Source: Microvirga flavescens
Lineage (GTDB): Bacteria > Pseudomonadota > Alphaproteobacteria > Rhizobiales > Beijerinckiaceae
DNA: 64,000 nucleotides
Assembly: GCF_003290125.1 (NCBI RefSeq)
Contig: NZ_QMKH01000001.1
Location: 806,001 to 870,000, forward strand
Direction: 5' to 3'
Notes under the pieces: model-generated
What the model was told of the DNA's origin: nothing
Seen by the model: the letters and a program-made list of their open reading frames with translations, nothing else
The model's database searches: none
Translations under genes and position numbers: made by a program
Part shown: piece by piece, positions 8,698 through 18,005 of the stretch
Position numbering within the stretch: the stretch's first letter is position 1
How the letters are laid out: every line of letters begins with the position of its first letter

Positions 8698-8923
8698 TGC
8701 ACGCTCACTCGCTCAGGTCAGAACCATCAATCCGTGAGCAGGGACAGTCCCGCAGAAATTCGAAATTGCCCTTGCTGATAAAGGAGAGAATACCCGCGTT
8801 GAAAGCCAAGTTCTAGCGAAGCAGTTGACGCGAAAGTATTACGCCACTGCTCGCCACATGACGATTTCGATAGAGTTGTCAAAAGAAACCCCCGCCCAAT
8901 AATGGAGCCGAAGCCCGGTCAGA

Positions 8924-10231
8924 ATGAGTGCGAGCAAGATGTGCGTGACGCGTGAATTCGGATGGAAGTCCGCAGGAGCGGCTTTGCTAAGCTTTGCCGC
9001 TCTCGCATTGCCGCCTTCCGCGCGCGCCGAAGGTGAGCGGCTCGCTCCGCACACCAAACTGCGCGTGAGCGTGGTGCAATGGGTTCCCTCCAAGGGTGAG
9101 TATCAGCGATGGGAAGCAGTCGGCGGGGACTTCACCGTTGCCGCCAATGGAACCATTTCGCTGCCTCTGGTCGGGGCGCTGAATGTCAGCGAGCTCGACG
9201 GTGCGGAGCTGGGCGCGAAGATCGCCGAGCAGATCAAGGCCAGGACCGGGCTCATCAACACGCCCGACGCGACGGTGGAAATTCTGGAGTACCCACCGAT
9301 CTACATGGTGGGAAGCATCACCACGCCCGGGGAATACAAGTTTCGCCCCGGAATGACGGTCCTTCAGGCTCTGGCCCTGAGCGGAGGCCGGTTCCGCGCC
9401 GCGCAGGACGGCGGCGGCAAGGGCGAGATCGGGTTGCTGGGCGAATTGCAGAACCTGCGCGATGAAATCCTGCGGACCGTCGGCCGTGTCGCCCGCTTGC
9501 AGGCCGAGCGCGCGGGCGCTGCCGAGATCACCTTTCCCACCGAACTGACTTCGCACGAGAAGGAGAAAACCGCCGCCGAAGTGATGGCTCAGGAGCGGGT
9601 CATCTTCGAGGCGCGCAGGAACGGCCTGCAGCGGCAACTGGACAACCTCGCCGAGTTGCAGACCCTGTTCACGGCGGAGATCGGCGTTCTCGACAAGAAG
9701 ACGGAGATGCTGGACAGCCGCCTCAAGACCGTGGGTGAAGAACTTGCGGGCGTCAAATCCCTGGTGGAGCGCGGCATCGCGACGGTTTCGCGGCGTTCCG
9801 AGCTGGAGTTCGCCGTTGCCAATCTGCAATCGAACCGCCTCGATGAGGTAACCGCCGTCATGCGGGCGCGGCAGAATTTGAGCGAGGCCCAGCGCAATGC
9901 GCTGAGCTTGCGCGACAGGCACCAGACGGAAGTCTCCACCGAATTGCAGGACGCGCAGGCTAATCTCGAGCGGTTGAAGATCAAGGAAGACGTCGCCAAG
10001 AAAGTGCTCATCATCAGCGACATTCCCTCGTCCGGCGAGAAGCGGGACGAGAATGCGGTCGAGCCCGAGCTTTCGTTCACCATCGTCAGACAGGGCCAGG
10101 ACAAGACCGAGGAATTCACCGCGTCTGAATCGACGGCTCTCATGCCGGGTGATGTGGTGAAGGTCGCAATCACCGCGCCGCCACCGAAGAAGCAGGTCAC
10201 CGGCTCATCGACCGTCGGGGCCGTGCAATGA
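8924..10231 (+). CDS. polysaccharide export protein, ExoF/Wza-like
   Basis: A 435-aa protein with an N-terminal signal (hydrophobic AALLSFAALALPPSARA, cleavage after ARA). Residues about 45-100 match the Poly_export domain (TKLRVSVVQWVP ... FTVAANGTISLPLVGALNV), followed by an SLBB-like repeat (YMVGSITTPGEYKFRPGMTVLQALALSGG). Residues about 160-360 are long heptad-rich helices, which distinguish ExoF-type proteins of Rhizobiales from the short Wza. It probably forms the outer-membrane/periplasmic export conduit for the polysaccharide built by the downstream glycosyltransferases. No lipobox cysteine is seen at the signal end. Confidence 0.87.
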   Translation: MSASKMCVTREFGWKSAGAALLSFAALALPPSARAEGERLAPHTKLRVSVVQWVPSKGEYQRWEAVGGDFTVAANGTISLPLVGALNVSELDGAELGAKIAEQIKARTGLINTPDATVEILEYPPIYMVGSITTPGEYKFRPGMTVLQALALSGGRFRAAQDGGGKGEIGLLGELQNLRDEILRTVGRVARLQAERAGAAEITFPTELTSHEKEKTAAEVMAQERVIFEARRNGLQRQLDNLAELQTLFTAEIGVLDKKTEMLDSRLKTVGEELAGVKSLVERGIATVSRRSELEFAVANLQSNRLDEVTAVMRARQNLSEAQRNALSLRDRHQTEVSTELQDAQANLERLKIKEDVAKKVLIISDIPSSGEKRDENAVEPELSFTIVRQGQDKTEEFTASESTALMPGDVVKVAITAPPPKKQVTGSSTVGAVQ

Positions 10232-10271
10232 GCGCAGCCTTTCTCCCCAATTCGCAAATGCCGGCGATCTG

Positions 10272-11195
10272 ATGATGGAGGCGGCAACCTCTCCGCTCCC
10301 GAAGGTGAGCGTAGTCATCCCGCATCTCAACGAGCCGGATGACCTCCGCCGATGCCTTGCCGCCCTGAAAGCACAAGAGGCCGATGGCATTCCGTTCGAG
10401 ATCATCGTCTCCGATAACGGCTCGCATGAACTGCCGGAGGCAATTTGCGCCGATGTGCGCCTGGTGCGCGAACTCACGCCCGGTCCCGGCCCGGCGCGCA
10501 ATCTCGGCGCGCGCATGGCGCGGGGAGACATCATCGCTTTCATCGATGCCGATTGCCTGGCCGATGCTGGATGGCTTCGCGGAATCGTCTCCTTCTTCGA
10601 ACGCAATCCGCATGTGGGCTGCCTTGCAGGCGATGTCGGCGTGGCGCGCGCCGATCCCGACCACCTCACCGCCATCGAGGCTTTCGAGAGTGTCTTCAGC
10701 TATCGCGTGCAGCTTTATGTTGAACGGCACCATTATGCCGCCACCGGAAACATGGCTGTCCGCCGGGAGGTGTTCGAAGCAGTCGGGCCTTTTGGTGGCA
10801 TTGCGGTAATGGAAGATGCCGAGTGGGGGCAACGGGCGACAGCGCAGGGCGTTACCATCGCCTACGTGCCGGAGGTGCGAGTGCTCACGCCGTCATGCCG
10901 AACCTTCCCGGAACTCATCAGGCGATGGGACAGGCATATCGCGCACGAATTCGAGAAGGTCGATGGCAGTGCTTTCGGCTTGGCTAAATGGATCGTACGC
11001 AGCCTCGTCATGGCGGCCTCGCCGTTGGCGGAGATCGTCACCATCATGCGGTCCGACAAGGTTTCCGGTCTTTATGAGCGGTGGCTTGCTTTTTCCTGCC
11101 TCACCCGTGTCCGGTTCTATCGCGCGGGCAAGATGCTGGCCTTGTGTCACTCGGGGGATGCCTCTCGCATGGTCGGGAGCTGGAACCGGGATTAG
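10272..11195 (+). CDS. glycosyltransferase family 2
   Basis: A 307-aa GT-A fold enzyme. The N-terminal KVSVVIPHLNEP is the nucleotide-binding strand; FIDADC around residue 90 carries the metal-binding DxD; GGIAVMEDAEWGQRA is the usual acidic acceptor/catalytic-base region. Two overlapping ATG codons (10272, 10275) are possible starts. It likely transfers a sugar to the lipid-linked repeat unit on the cytoplasmic face of the membrane. The donor and acceptor cannot be told from sequence. It is the first of three glycosyltransferases after the export gene. Confidence 0.87.
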   Translation: MMEAATSPLPKVSVVIPHLNEPDDLRRCLAALKAQEADGIPFEIIVSDNGSHELPEAICADVRLVRELTPGPGPARNLGARMARGDIIAFIDADCLADAGWLRGIVSFFERNPHVGCLAGDVGVARADPDHLTAIEAFESVFSYRVQLYVERHHYAATGNMAVRREVFEAVGPFGGIAVMEDAEWGQRATAQGVTIAYVPEVRVLTPSCRTFPELIRRWDRHIAHEFEKVDGSAFGLAKWIVRSLVMAASPLAEIVTIMRSDKVSGLYERWLAFSCLTRVRFYRAGKMLALCHSGDASRMVGSWNRD

Positions 11196-11304
11196 TGCCT
11201 AAGGGACCGGGTGGCGGATAGTCCGGAAGGGTTCTGGACTTCCGCAAAAGGCGGCGGGTACGCTCTTTCACGCCTGTCCCATCAGCTTTGAAAGGGAGGC
11301 CGCA

Positions 11305-12264
11305 GTGCCGGCGCAGCACCTTGCAAGTTTGTCACCCCCGGAGCTGCGCCCTTGCTCTCCGATTTCCATCGTCATCGTCACCTACAACAGCGCCAGGGTT
11401 CTTGCGGGGTTGCTGGATTCTTTGCCTGCGGGCCTTGCGGGTATTGACGATGCCGAGGTTGTCGTCGTCGACAACGATTCCGCCGATCGCTCCGTGGAGA
11501 TTGCGCGCGCGCATCCGATCCGTCCGCGCATCATCAGCACGGGGCGTAACGCCGGTTATGCCGCCGGCATCAATGCCGCGACAGCGACCATCGCGCCGGA
11601 TCGCAGCGTGCTGATCCTCAATCCGGACATCCGCCTGCAACCGGGCGCGGCGCGCACGTTGCTGGAGCCGCTGAACGACCCATCCGTGGGCGTCACAGCG
11701 CCCCGCATCCTGAATGAGGACGGCAGCACCGCTTTTTCTCTGCGCCGGGAGCCGTCGGTGCTGACGGGGTGGTCGGAGGCTCTCCTCGGCGGGCTTGCGA
11801 TCCGCATGGGTCTGAGCGAGGTCATCTCCGATCCGGCGCTTTACGCGAAGGGCGGTCCGGTCGAATGGGTGACGGGCGCGGCGCTGGCCGTCTCACCGCA
11901 AGCGCGACGCATCGTCGGCGATTGGGATGAATCGTTCTTTCTCTACAGCGAAGAGGTCGATTACCTGCGCAAGGTGCGTGACAGCGGATTTTTCGTTCTC
12001 GCCGTCCCTTCGGCCGAGATGATGCATATCGGCGGGGATTATCTCGACAATCCTCGCCTGTCGGCGCTTTTGGCGCATAACCGCATCCGCTATTTCCGCC
12101 GCCATCATGGGCCTCTCGCGACGGCGGCTTTTCAGTTCAGCATCGTCATTGGCGCAGCCATGCGCGCCATGTTGGGCCCGACCCATCGCGCCGTTCTGCG
12201 GGCGGCTCTTGCGCCCGCAAAGCCGCCTTTCGAAATCCCCACAGGTGCGGGAGGACAGGTTTGA
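11305..12264 (+). CDS. glycosyltransferase family 2 (rhamnosyltransferase-like)
   Basis: A 319-aa enzyme with a GTG start at 11305. It has ISIVIVTYNSARVL, VVVVDNDSAD, the RNAGYAAGINAA motif, LILNPDI at the DxD site, and DESFFLYSEEVDYLRKVR, a pattern typical of WbbL-like rhamnosyltransferases. The specificity is an inference from pattern only. It probably builds the repeat unit of the polysaccharide. The gene lies 109 bp after the first glycosyltransferase and immediately upstream of the flippase gene. Confidence 0.85.
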   Translation: MPAQHLASLSPPELRPCSPISIVIVTYNSARVLAGLLDSLPAGLAGIDDAEVVVVDNDSADRSVEIARAHPIRPRIISTGRNAGYAAGINAATATIAPDRSVLILNPDIRLQPGAARTLLEPLNDPSVGVTAPRILNEDGSTAFSLRREPSVLTGWSEALLGGLAIRMGLSEVISDPALYAKGGPVEWVTGAALAVSPQARRIVGDWDESFFLYSEEVDYLRKVRDSGFFVLAVPSAEMMHIGGDYLDNPRLSALLAHNRIRYFRRHHGPLATAAFQFSIVIGAAMRAMLGPTHRAVLRAALAPAKPPFEIPTGAGGQV

Positions 12265-12298
12265 TTGTCGCGAAACCCAACAGGCGGTGCACCAGCGC

Positions 12299-13795
12299 AT
12301 GACATTGGAAGATACCCCCGGTCGGCAGACCTATGGTCAGATCCTGAAGTCGACGGCGCAGATCGGCGGCTCTTCCGTCGTGAACATCGCTTTTTCGATC
12401 ATTCGCAACAAGGCGATTGCGGTTCTGCTTGGGCCTGCGGGCGTCGGTCTCATCAGTCTCTACGGCGCAATCTTCGATCTGGCGCAAAGCCTTGCCGGAT
12501 TGGGCATTCAAAACAGCGGCGTGCGGCAGATCGCGGAAGCGGCGGGTTCCGGGGATATGGAGAAGATCGCGCGGACGGCCACAGTTCTGCGCCGGGTCTC
12601 AATCATTCTCGGCCTTCTCGGCGGCGCTCTTCTTGTGGCGTTTGCCGCGCCGGTGTCCCGGCTCACTTTTGGAGACGAGCAGCAGGCCGCCGGCGTCGCG
12701 CTGCTTGCCATCGCCGTGTTCTTCAAGTTGATCTCGACCGGGCAGGGCGCGCTGATCCAGGGCATGCGGCGCATCTCGGACCTTGCCCGCATGAACATTC
12801 TGGCGGCGTTCTTCAGCACGGTGTTCACCGTTCCGTTGATCTACTTCCTTGGTGAGGACGGCATCGTCCCCTCCCTCATCGCGATGGCCGCCGCCTCGAT
12901 CCTCACGTCATGGTGGTACAGCCGCAAGATCAAGATCAATTCCCTGCCGATGCCGCTCTCGCAGATGCTGCCGGAGACGGCGATGCTCCTGAAGCTCGGC
13001 ATCGCCTTCATGCTGACCGGCTTTCTCTCTCTCGGCACGACTTACGTCGTCCGCATCATCGTGCTTCGGCATGATGGGGTCGAGGCGGCGGGCATGTATC
13101 AGGCGGCCTGGGCCCTGGCGGGGCTTTACACCGGCGTGATCCTGCAGGCGCTTGGTGCGGATTTCTATCCGCGCCTCGCGGCGGTAGCGAAGGACAATCC
13201 CGAGTGCAACCGCCTTGTCAACGAACAGGCGCAGGTCAGCGTGCTGCTCGCGGGTCCGGGTGTGATTGCCACGCTCGTTTTCGCTCCGCTGGTGATGGAG
13301 ATCTTCTATTCCGCCGAGTTCCGTGCGGCGGTGGGCCTGTTGCGCTGGGTCAGCCTTGGCATGATGCTGCGCGTCGTCTCCTGGCCGATGGGCCTGATCC
13401 TTCTGGCAAAAGGCGAGCAGAAACTCTTTCTCGCGACGGAGGTGGCGGCAACGTTCGTGCATGTGGGGCTCGCCTGGCCCCTCGTGAACATCCTTGGAAT
13501 TGACGGCGCGGGTGCAGCCTTTTGTCTGCTTTATGTCTGGCACACCGCCTTCGTCTACGTGATCGTGCGCAAGATCAGCGGCTTTCGTTGGTCGTCCGCG
13601 AATGTGCGGGTCGGTGCGATTTTCGTGTCCGCCACTACGGTGGTGTTCTGCGGCTTCCTGTTCCTGCCCGCATGGCCGGCGACAGGCCTTGGCGTTGCGG
13701 GTGTCTTGCTCACCGGTCTCTATTCCTTGCGCAACCTTCTCAGGTTTTTCCCGTCCCACCTGCTGCCGGTTCCCATCCGGCGCTGGGTCGCATGA
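12299..13795 (+). CDS. Wzx-type polysaccharide flippase (MATE/MOP superfamily)
   Basis: A 498-aa integral membrane protein with about 12-14 predicted helices. The start is taken as ATG 12299 (MTLEDTPGRQTYGQIL), since the open frame upstream overlaps the previous gene in a different phase. The N-terminal region (STAQIGGSSVVNIAFSIIRNKAIAVLLGPAGVGLISLY) is characteristic of O-antigen/EPS flippases. It would move the undecaprenyl-linked repeat unit to the periplasm for the Wzy-like polymerase encoded at 20146. Located 34 bp after the glycosyltransferase gene and 12 bp before the next one. Confidence 0.86.
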   Translation: MTLEDTPGRQTYGQILKSTAQIGGSSVVNIAFSIIRNKAIAVLLGPAGVGLISLYGAIFDLAQSLAGLGIQNSGVRQIAEAAGSGDMEKIARTATVLRRVSIILGLLGGALLVAFAAPVSRLTFGDEQQAAGVALLAIAVFFKLISTGQGALIQGMRRISDLARMNILAAFFSTVFTVPLIYFLGEDGIVPSLIAMAAASILTSWWYSRKIKINSLPMPLSQMLPETAMLLKLGIAFMLTGFLSLGTTYVVRIIVLRHDGVEAAGMYQAAWALAGLYTGVILQALGADFYPRLAAVAKDNPECNRLVNEQAQVSVLLAGPGVIATLVFAPLVMEIFYSAEFRAAVGLLRWVSLGMMLRVVSWPMGLILLAKGEQKLFLATEVAATFVHVGLAWPLVNILGIDGAGAAFCLLYVWHTAFVYVIVRKISGFRWSSANVRVGAIFVSATTVVFCGFLFLPAWPATGLGVAGVLLTGLYSLRNLLRFFPSHLLPVPIRRWVA

Positions 13796-13807
13796 GCGGG
13801 GGGGCAC

Positions 13808-15058
13808 ATGCGCATTCTCGTCTATCCGCATGACCTTGCCATCGGCGGCAGCCAGATCAACGCCATCGATCTTGCTGCCGGCATTGCCGTTGCCGGTCAT
13901 GAGGTGATGGTCTATGGCATCGAGGGACCGCTGGTCGATTATATCGAGGAGCGCGGCCTGAAGTTCCTTCCCGCGCATCAGCAGCGCCAGCGGCCCGCGC
14001 CCATGCGCATCGCGCAGATTGCGAGCATTGCGGCGCGGGAGCGCATCGATCTGATCCACGCCTATGAGTGGTCGACCTGCCTTGAGGCGCATTACGGCGC
14101 AGGGCTTGCCTTGGGCGTTCCGCTGCTTTGCACGGTGCTCAGCATGGCGGTGATGCCCTATGTGCCCGCCTCGGTGCCGCTGATCATGGGCACGGAAGAT
14201 CTGGGAGACGAGGCGCGCAAGGTGCAGCGCGGCGATGTCTGGGTGATCGAGCCGCCCATCGATGTCGAGCGCGATCATCCCGGCATCGACGGGTCGGAGT
14301 TTCGAAAGAAACATGCGATCGGGAAAGACGATCTTCTCGTCGTCAGCGTGTCCCGCCTTGCTCTCGACCTCAAGCTCGACGCCCTCGTGCGCGCCATCGA
14401 CGCGGCGGATCTGCTGGCGGCGCGCTATCCGGTGAAACTCATCCTTGTCGGTGGTGGGCCGGCTCACGGGGCGTTGATGGAGCGCGCCCGCGCGGTCAAT
14501 GCGCGATGGGGGTATGAGGTGATCGCGCTGCCCGGGCCAGAAGCAGACCCGCGCGCCGCTTATGCCGCCGCCGATGTCGTCATCGGCATGGGCAGTTCCG
14601 CTCTGCGCGCGCTCTCCATCGGACGCCCTGTCGTCGTGCAGGGCGAAGAGGCGTTCTCGGAGGTGTTCGAACCCGCAACGCTCGACCTTTTTCTACGGCA
14701 GGGCTTTTATGGTCTTGCCGACAGTGCGCCGGGAGCATCGCGCCTTGCCGTGCAGATCGAGACGCTGTTTGCCGACCCTGCCCGCCGCGAAGCTCTTGGC
14801 CGGTTCGGGCGGGAAACGGTTGTCCGTCGCTTCAGCCTCGAGCGTGCGGTGCAGGTGCAGCTCGATATCTACCGGCAAGTGCTTGCCGCGCCGGGGCGCC
14901 GCAATCTTGCGGATGCAGTGCGCTCCGGCTTTCATGCCCTGAAGCTCGAAATCGACAATCATCTCCCGGCGAGGAAGCGCGAGCGCCGCCGTTGGGAAAC
15001 CGCGTTGCTGGATGCCGCGCGCCAGGGCGCATGGCCGCCACCAACATTCTCGCGCTGA
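13808..15058 (+). CDS. glycosyltransferase family 4 (GT-B fold)
   Basis: A 416-aa enzyme. The N-terminal GT-B domain begins MRILVYPHDLAIGGSQINAIDLA, with the glycine-rich GGSQ acceptor loop; the C-terminal domain has VVSVSRLALDLKLDALVRAI and LILVGGGPAHG, and an altered EX7E-type region (GSSALRALSIGRPVVV). This fits retaining glycosyltransferases of exopolysaccharide pathways. The usual Glu of the EX7E motif is not clear, so donor use could be unusual. It follows the flippase by 12 bp and probably shares its transcript. Confidence 0.82.
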   Translation: MRILVYPHDLAIGGSQINAIDLAAGIAVAGHEVMVYGIEGPLVDYIEERGLKFLPAHQQRQRPAPMRIAQIASIAARERIDLIHAYEWSTCLEAHYGAGLALGVPLLCTVLSMAVMPYVPASVPLIMGTEDLGDEARKVQRGDVWVIEPPIDVERDHPGIDGSEFRKKHAIGKDDLLVVSVSRLALDLKLDALVRAIDAADLLAARYPVKLILVGGGPAHGALMERARAVNARWGYEVIALPGPEADPRAAYAAADVVIGMGSSALRALSIGRPVVVQGEEAFSEVFEPATLDLFLRQGFYGLADSAPGASRLAVQIETLFADPARREALGRFGRETVVRRFSLERAVQVQLDIYRQVLAAPGRRNLADAVRSGFHALKLEIDNHLPARKRERRRWETALLDAARQGAWPPPTFSR

Positions 15059-15284
15059 GGCATCGCCTTTACGGTGTAGGCTCGTGTTGGCTTTTGTCAT
15101 GGAAGCCCACTCTAACTGCTCCGCTTGGGCACGTAATCGCTGTCGGCAAGATGGGAACCCTTACCACCTAAGGGTGAGACGGGCGGCACGGGATCACCGT
15201 GCGCCTAAGTGAGTAAGCCGCATGAATGCTTCCGCTCGCAGGCCGATGAGCTAGCTTGAAACCAAGCAAAAGCGGGTGAACGGA

Positions 15285-15806
15285 ATGCCTCTAGTGAACG
15301 TGACGCTCGGCGAGGATGTGGTCATCACACATCCCGATCTCGTCAATCTCTACGGTTGTATCGTCGGCTCCGGAACGCGCGTCGGGCCCTTTGTCGAAAT
15401 TCAGAAGAACAGCGCCATCGGCGAGCGATGCAAGATCTCCTCGCACTCCTTCATCTGCGAAGGAGTCGTCATCGAGGACGAGGTCATGGTCGCGCATGGC
15501 GTCATGTTCACCAACGATCTTTATCCACGCGCCGCGAGCGAAAGCGGAGCGATGCTGACGGACAGCGATTGGGAGCTCGTGCCGACCCTGGTGCGGCGGC
15601 GGGCTTCCATCGGCTCCAACGCGACGATCCTTTGCGGCGTGACGATTGGCGAGGGAGCGATTGTCGGCTGCGGGGCGGTGGTCACGCGTGATGTTCCCGA
15701 CCACGCCATCGTGGCCGGTGTTCCGGCGCGGATCATCGGGGATGCGCGCGACCGCATGAGGGCCGCAACAGAGCTTTCTCTTGCAGGCATGGCCGCAAAA
15801 CGCTGA
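15285..15806 (+). CDS. left-handed beta-helix acetyltransferase, WlbB/WbpD-like
   Basis: A 173-aa hexapeptide-repeat acetyltransferase; ATG 15285 is preferred, with an in-frame GTG at 15276. Hexapeptide turns ([23 protein letters not shown]) and the C-terminal [39 protein letters not shown] are the signature of sugar-nucleotide N-acetyltransferases such as WlbB/WbpD, which make UDP-2,3-diacetamido-glucuronate. The next two genes encode the matching oxidoreductase and aminotransferase classes, in a tight order. The trio is therefore probably a diacetamido sugar pathway, but the UDP-GlcNAc 6-dehydrogenase is not in the window. Confidence 0.83.
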   Translation: MPLVNVTLGEDVVITHPDLVNLYGCIVGSGTRVGPFVEIQKNSAIGERCKISSHSFICEGVVIEDEVMVAHGVMFTNDLYPRAASESGAMLTDSDWELVPTLVRRRASIGSNATILCGVTIGEGAIVGCGAVVTRDVPDHAIVAGVPARIIGDARDRMRAATELSLAGMAAKR

Positions 15807-15814
15807 GGGGCGCT

Positions 15815-16861
15815 ATGATCGGGATTGGCGTTGTCGGTTATGGTTATTGGGGTCCAAACCTCGCGCGCTGCATTTCGGAAACGGATGGGTGCCGCCTCGC
15901 ATCGATAGCGGACTTTTCCCCCGCCGCACGAAAAAGGGCGGCGGGGCGCTATCCTGCCGCCGAGATCGTGGAGACTTGGGGCGACCTGATCGCCGATCCG
16001 CAGGTCGATGCCGTTGTCGTCGCCACCCCTACACGCCAGCATTTCGACATCGCACTCGCTGCATTGCGGGCGGGCAAGCACGTTCTCGTCGAAAAGCCGA
16101 TGGCGTCCTCCTCGCGGGAGGCGGTCATTCTGATCGAAGAGGCGGAGAAGCGCGGGCTCGTCCTTATGGTCGATCACACCTTCGTCTACACCGGCGCGGT
16201 GCAGAAGATCAGGGAGCTCGTGACGAGCGGCGCGGTGGGCGAAATCTTTTACTACGATTCGACGCGCATCAATCTCGGTCTTTTCCAGTCGGACGTGAAC
16301 GTGATCTGGGATCTCGCCGTGCACGATCTCGCCATTCTCGATTTCGTGCTCGACACTTGTCCTCTTGCCGTCTCCGCCACCGGCGCCGGGCACATCAAGG
16401 GCAGCCCCGAGAACATGGCGCACATCACCTATTACCTCGAAGGCGGCGCGACGGCGCATTTCAATGTGAACTGGCTCGCGCCGGTGAAGATCCGCCAGAC
16501 GCTCATCGGCGGAAGCCGCCGCATGATAGTCTATGACGATGTTGAGCCGAGCGAAAAGGTGAAGGTCTACGACCGCGGCGTTTCCATCGATGGGGAGACG
16601 GATCTTCCCGGCAGCACGGAAGCGCTCAACCGTATGCGGCTCAACTATCGCATGGGCGATATCTGGACGCCGCAGCTCTCCGTGAAGGAGGCGCTGCTGA
16701 GCGAAGTGGAACACTTCGTCCAATGCGTCGAAAACCGCGTGAAGCCCATGACGAGCGGCCTGAGCGGCCTGCGCGTCGTGACGCTTCTCGAAGGGGCGAC
16801 CCAATCTCTTGGACGGCGCGGCCAACCCGTGGAATTCGCAGGCATGAGGGAAGCGTCATGA
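15815..16861 (+). CDS. Gfo/Idh/MocA-family oxidoreductase (WlbA-like)
   Basis: A 348-aa NAD(P)-dependent dehydrogenase. The Rossmann motif GVVGYGYWGPN is at residues 5-15, the family EKP motif at about 93 (LVEKPMAS), and a conserved DLAVHDLAILDF motif supplies catalytic Asp/His. In the WlbA pathway this enzyme oxidises C3 of UDP-GlcNAcA for later amination. It starts 8 bp after the acetyltransferase and overlaps the aminotransferase start by 4 bp, suggesting translational coupling. Other sugar 3-dehydrogenase roles are possible. Confidence 0.85.
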   Translation: MIGIGVVGYGYWGPNLARCISETDGCRLASIADFSPAARKRAAGRYPAAEIVETWGDLIADPQVDAVVVATPTRQHFDIALAALRAGKHVLVEKPMASSSREAVILIEEAEKRGLVLMVDHTFVYTGAVQKIRELVTSGAVGEIFYYDSTRINLGLFQSDVNVIWDLAVHDLAILDFVLDTCPLAVSATGAGHIKGSPENMAHITYYLEGGATAHFNVNWLAPVKIRQTLIGGSRRMIVYDDVEPSEKVKVYDRGVSIDGETDLPGSTEALNRMRLNYRMGDIWTPQLSVKEALLSEVEHFVQCVENRVKPMTSGLSGLRVVTLLEGATQSLGRRGQPVEFAGMREAS

Positions 16862-17973
16862 TCCCATTTCTCGATCTCAAGGCCCAATACCGTTCCGTTC
16901 AGGACCCGCTCGAAGAGGCGGTTCTCGATGTGCTGAGAAGCTGCGACTACGTGCTCGGCGAGCCGGTCCGGAATTTCGAGACCGCTTTCGCGCAGTTCTG
17001 TGGTGCGCGCGAGGCCATCGCCGTCAACAGCGGCACGTCCGCCCTCCATCTCGCGCTTCTCGCGGCGGGGATTGGGCCCGGCGATGAGGTCATAACGGTG
17101 CCGATGACGTTCGTGGCGACCGTCGCGGCCATTCTCTATGCCGGTGCGACGCCGGTTCTCGTGGATGTCGATCCCGACACCTTCACGATGGACCCGATGA
17201 CCTTCGAGGCGGCAATCACGCCCCGCACGCGCGCCGTGATGCCTGTCCACCTGCACGGGCGGCTCGCCGACATGGATGCGATTTCCGAGATCGCGGACAG
17301 GCACGGCATTCTCATCATCGAGGATGCGGCGCAGGCCCACGGGGCCGAGTGCGGCGGCCGCAGGGCCGGCACCTTCGGAACGATGGGTTGCTTCAGCTTC
17401 TACCCCGGCAAGAACCTCGGCGCATGCGGCGAGGGCGGTGCCATCGTCACGGACGATCCAGACCTTGCCGCAACGCTCCGTTGCCTGCGCGACTGGGGGC
17501 AGGACGGCAAGTACAATCACGTTCGCCACGGCTTCAATTACAGGATGGATACCCTTCAGGCGGCGGCTCTGGAGGTGAAGCTGCGCTTCCTCCCCGCCTG
17601 GACGCAGGCGCGGCAGCAGATTGCCGCGCTCTATGACGGTCTCCTGGCGAAGACGCCCGTGCGCACGCCGCAACCCACCGGGCGCGATCACGTCTATCAC
17701 GTCTATGCCATATGCGTTGAAGAGCGCGACAGGGTTCGCGCGGAATTGTCTTCCGCAGGCGTTTCCACCGGCATTCACTATCCCCGGCCCGTGCATACGC
17801 AGCGCGCCTATGCGGCACTTGTCTCCGGCCCCGCCCGCTTCCCGGTTTCCGAATGGCTCGCGGATCATTTCGTATCGCTGCCGATTTATCCGGAGATGAC
17901 CGAGCAGCAGGTGGGCGCGGTGGTCGAGGCGCTCTCCCGCGTCGTGGCGCGTAACCAGGTCGCGGTTGCCTGA
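16858..17973 (+). CDS. DegT/DnrJ/EryC1 aminotransferase (WlbC/WbpE-like)
   Basis: A 371-aa PLP enzyme starting at ATG 16858 (MIPFLDLKAQYRS), overlapping the previous stop by 4 bp. The internal-aldimine lysine lies in CFSFYPGKNLGACGEGG; EDAAQAHGAE and NSGTSALHLAL are the cofactor-binding motifs. With the upstream oxidoreductase and acetyltransferase it forms a WlbA/B/C-like set that would turn UDP-GlcNAcA into the 3-amino and then 3-acetamido sugar. Substrate assignment is inferred from gene order. Confidence 0.87.
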   Translation: MIPFLDLKAQYRSVQDPLEEAVLDVLRSCDYVLGEPVRNFETAFAQFCGAREAIAVNSGTSALHLALLAAGIGPGDEVITVPMTFVATVAAILYAGATPVLVDVDPDTFTMDPMTFEAAITPRTRAVMPVHLHGRLADMDAISEIADRHGILIIEDAAQAHGAECGGRRAGTFGTMGCFSFYPGKNLGACGEGGAIVTDDPDLAATLRCLRDWGQDGKYNHVRHGFNYRMDTLQAAALEVKLRFLPAWTQARQQIAALYDGLLAKTPVRTPQPTGRDHVYHVYAICVEERDRVRAELSSAGVSTGIHYPRPVHTQRAYAALVSGPARFPVSEWLADHFVSLPIYPEMTEQQVGAVVEALSRVVARNQVAVA

Positions 17974-18005
17974 AGGAAAGTCTTTTCGAAAGATCGGAGA
18001 TCGCC

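Noticed and set aside
12908-14467. 519-codon minus-strand frame opposite the flippase and GT4 genes
   Set aside because: His/Arg/Gln-rich, no motif, and spans the junction of two well-supported plus-strand genes.
15521-17868. Long minus-strand frames opposite the Wlb-like genes
   Set aside because: Same antisense artefact of high-GC DNA; real genes on the plus strand have family motifs and tight spacing.
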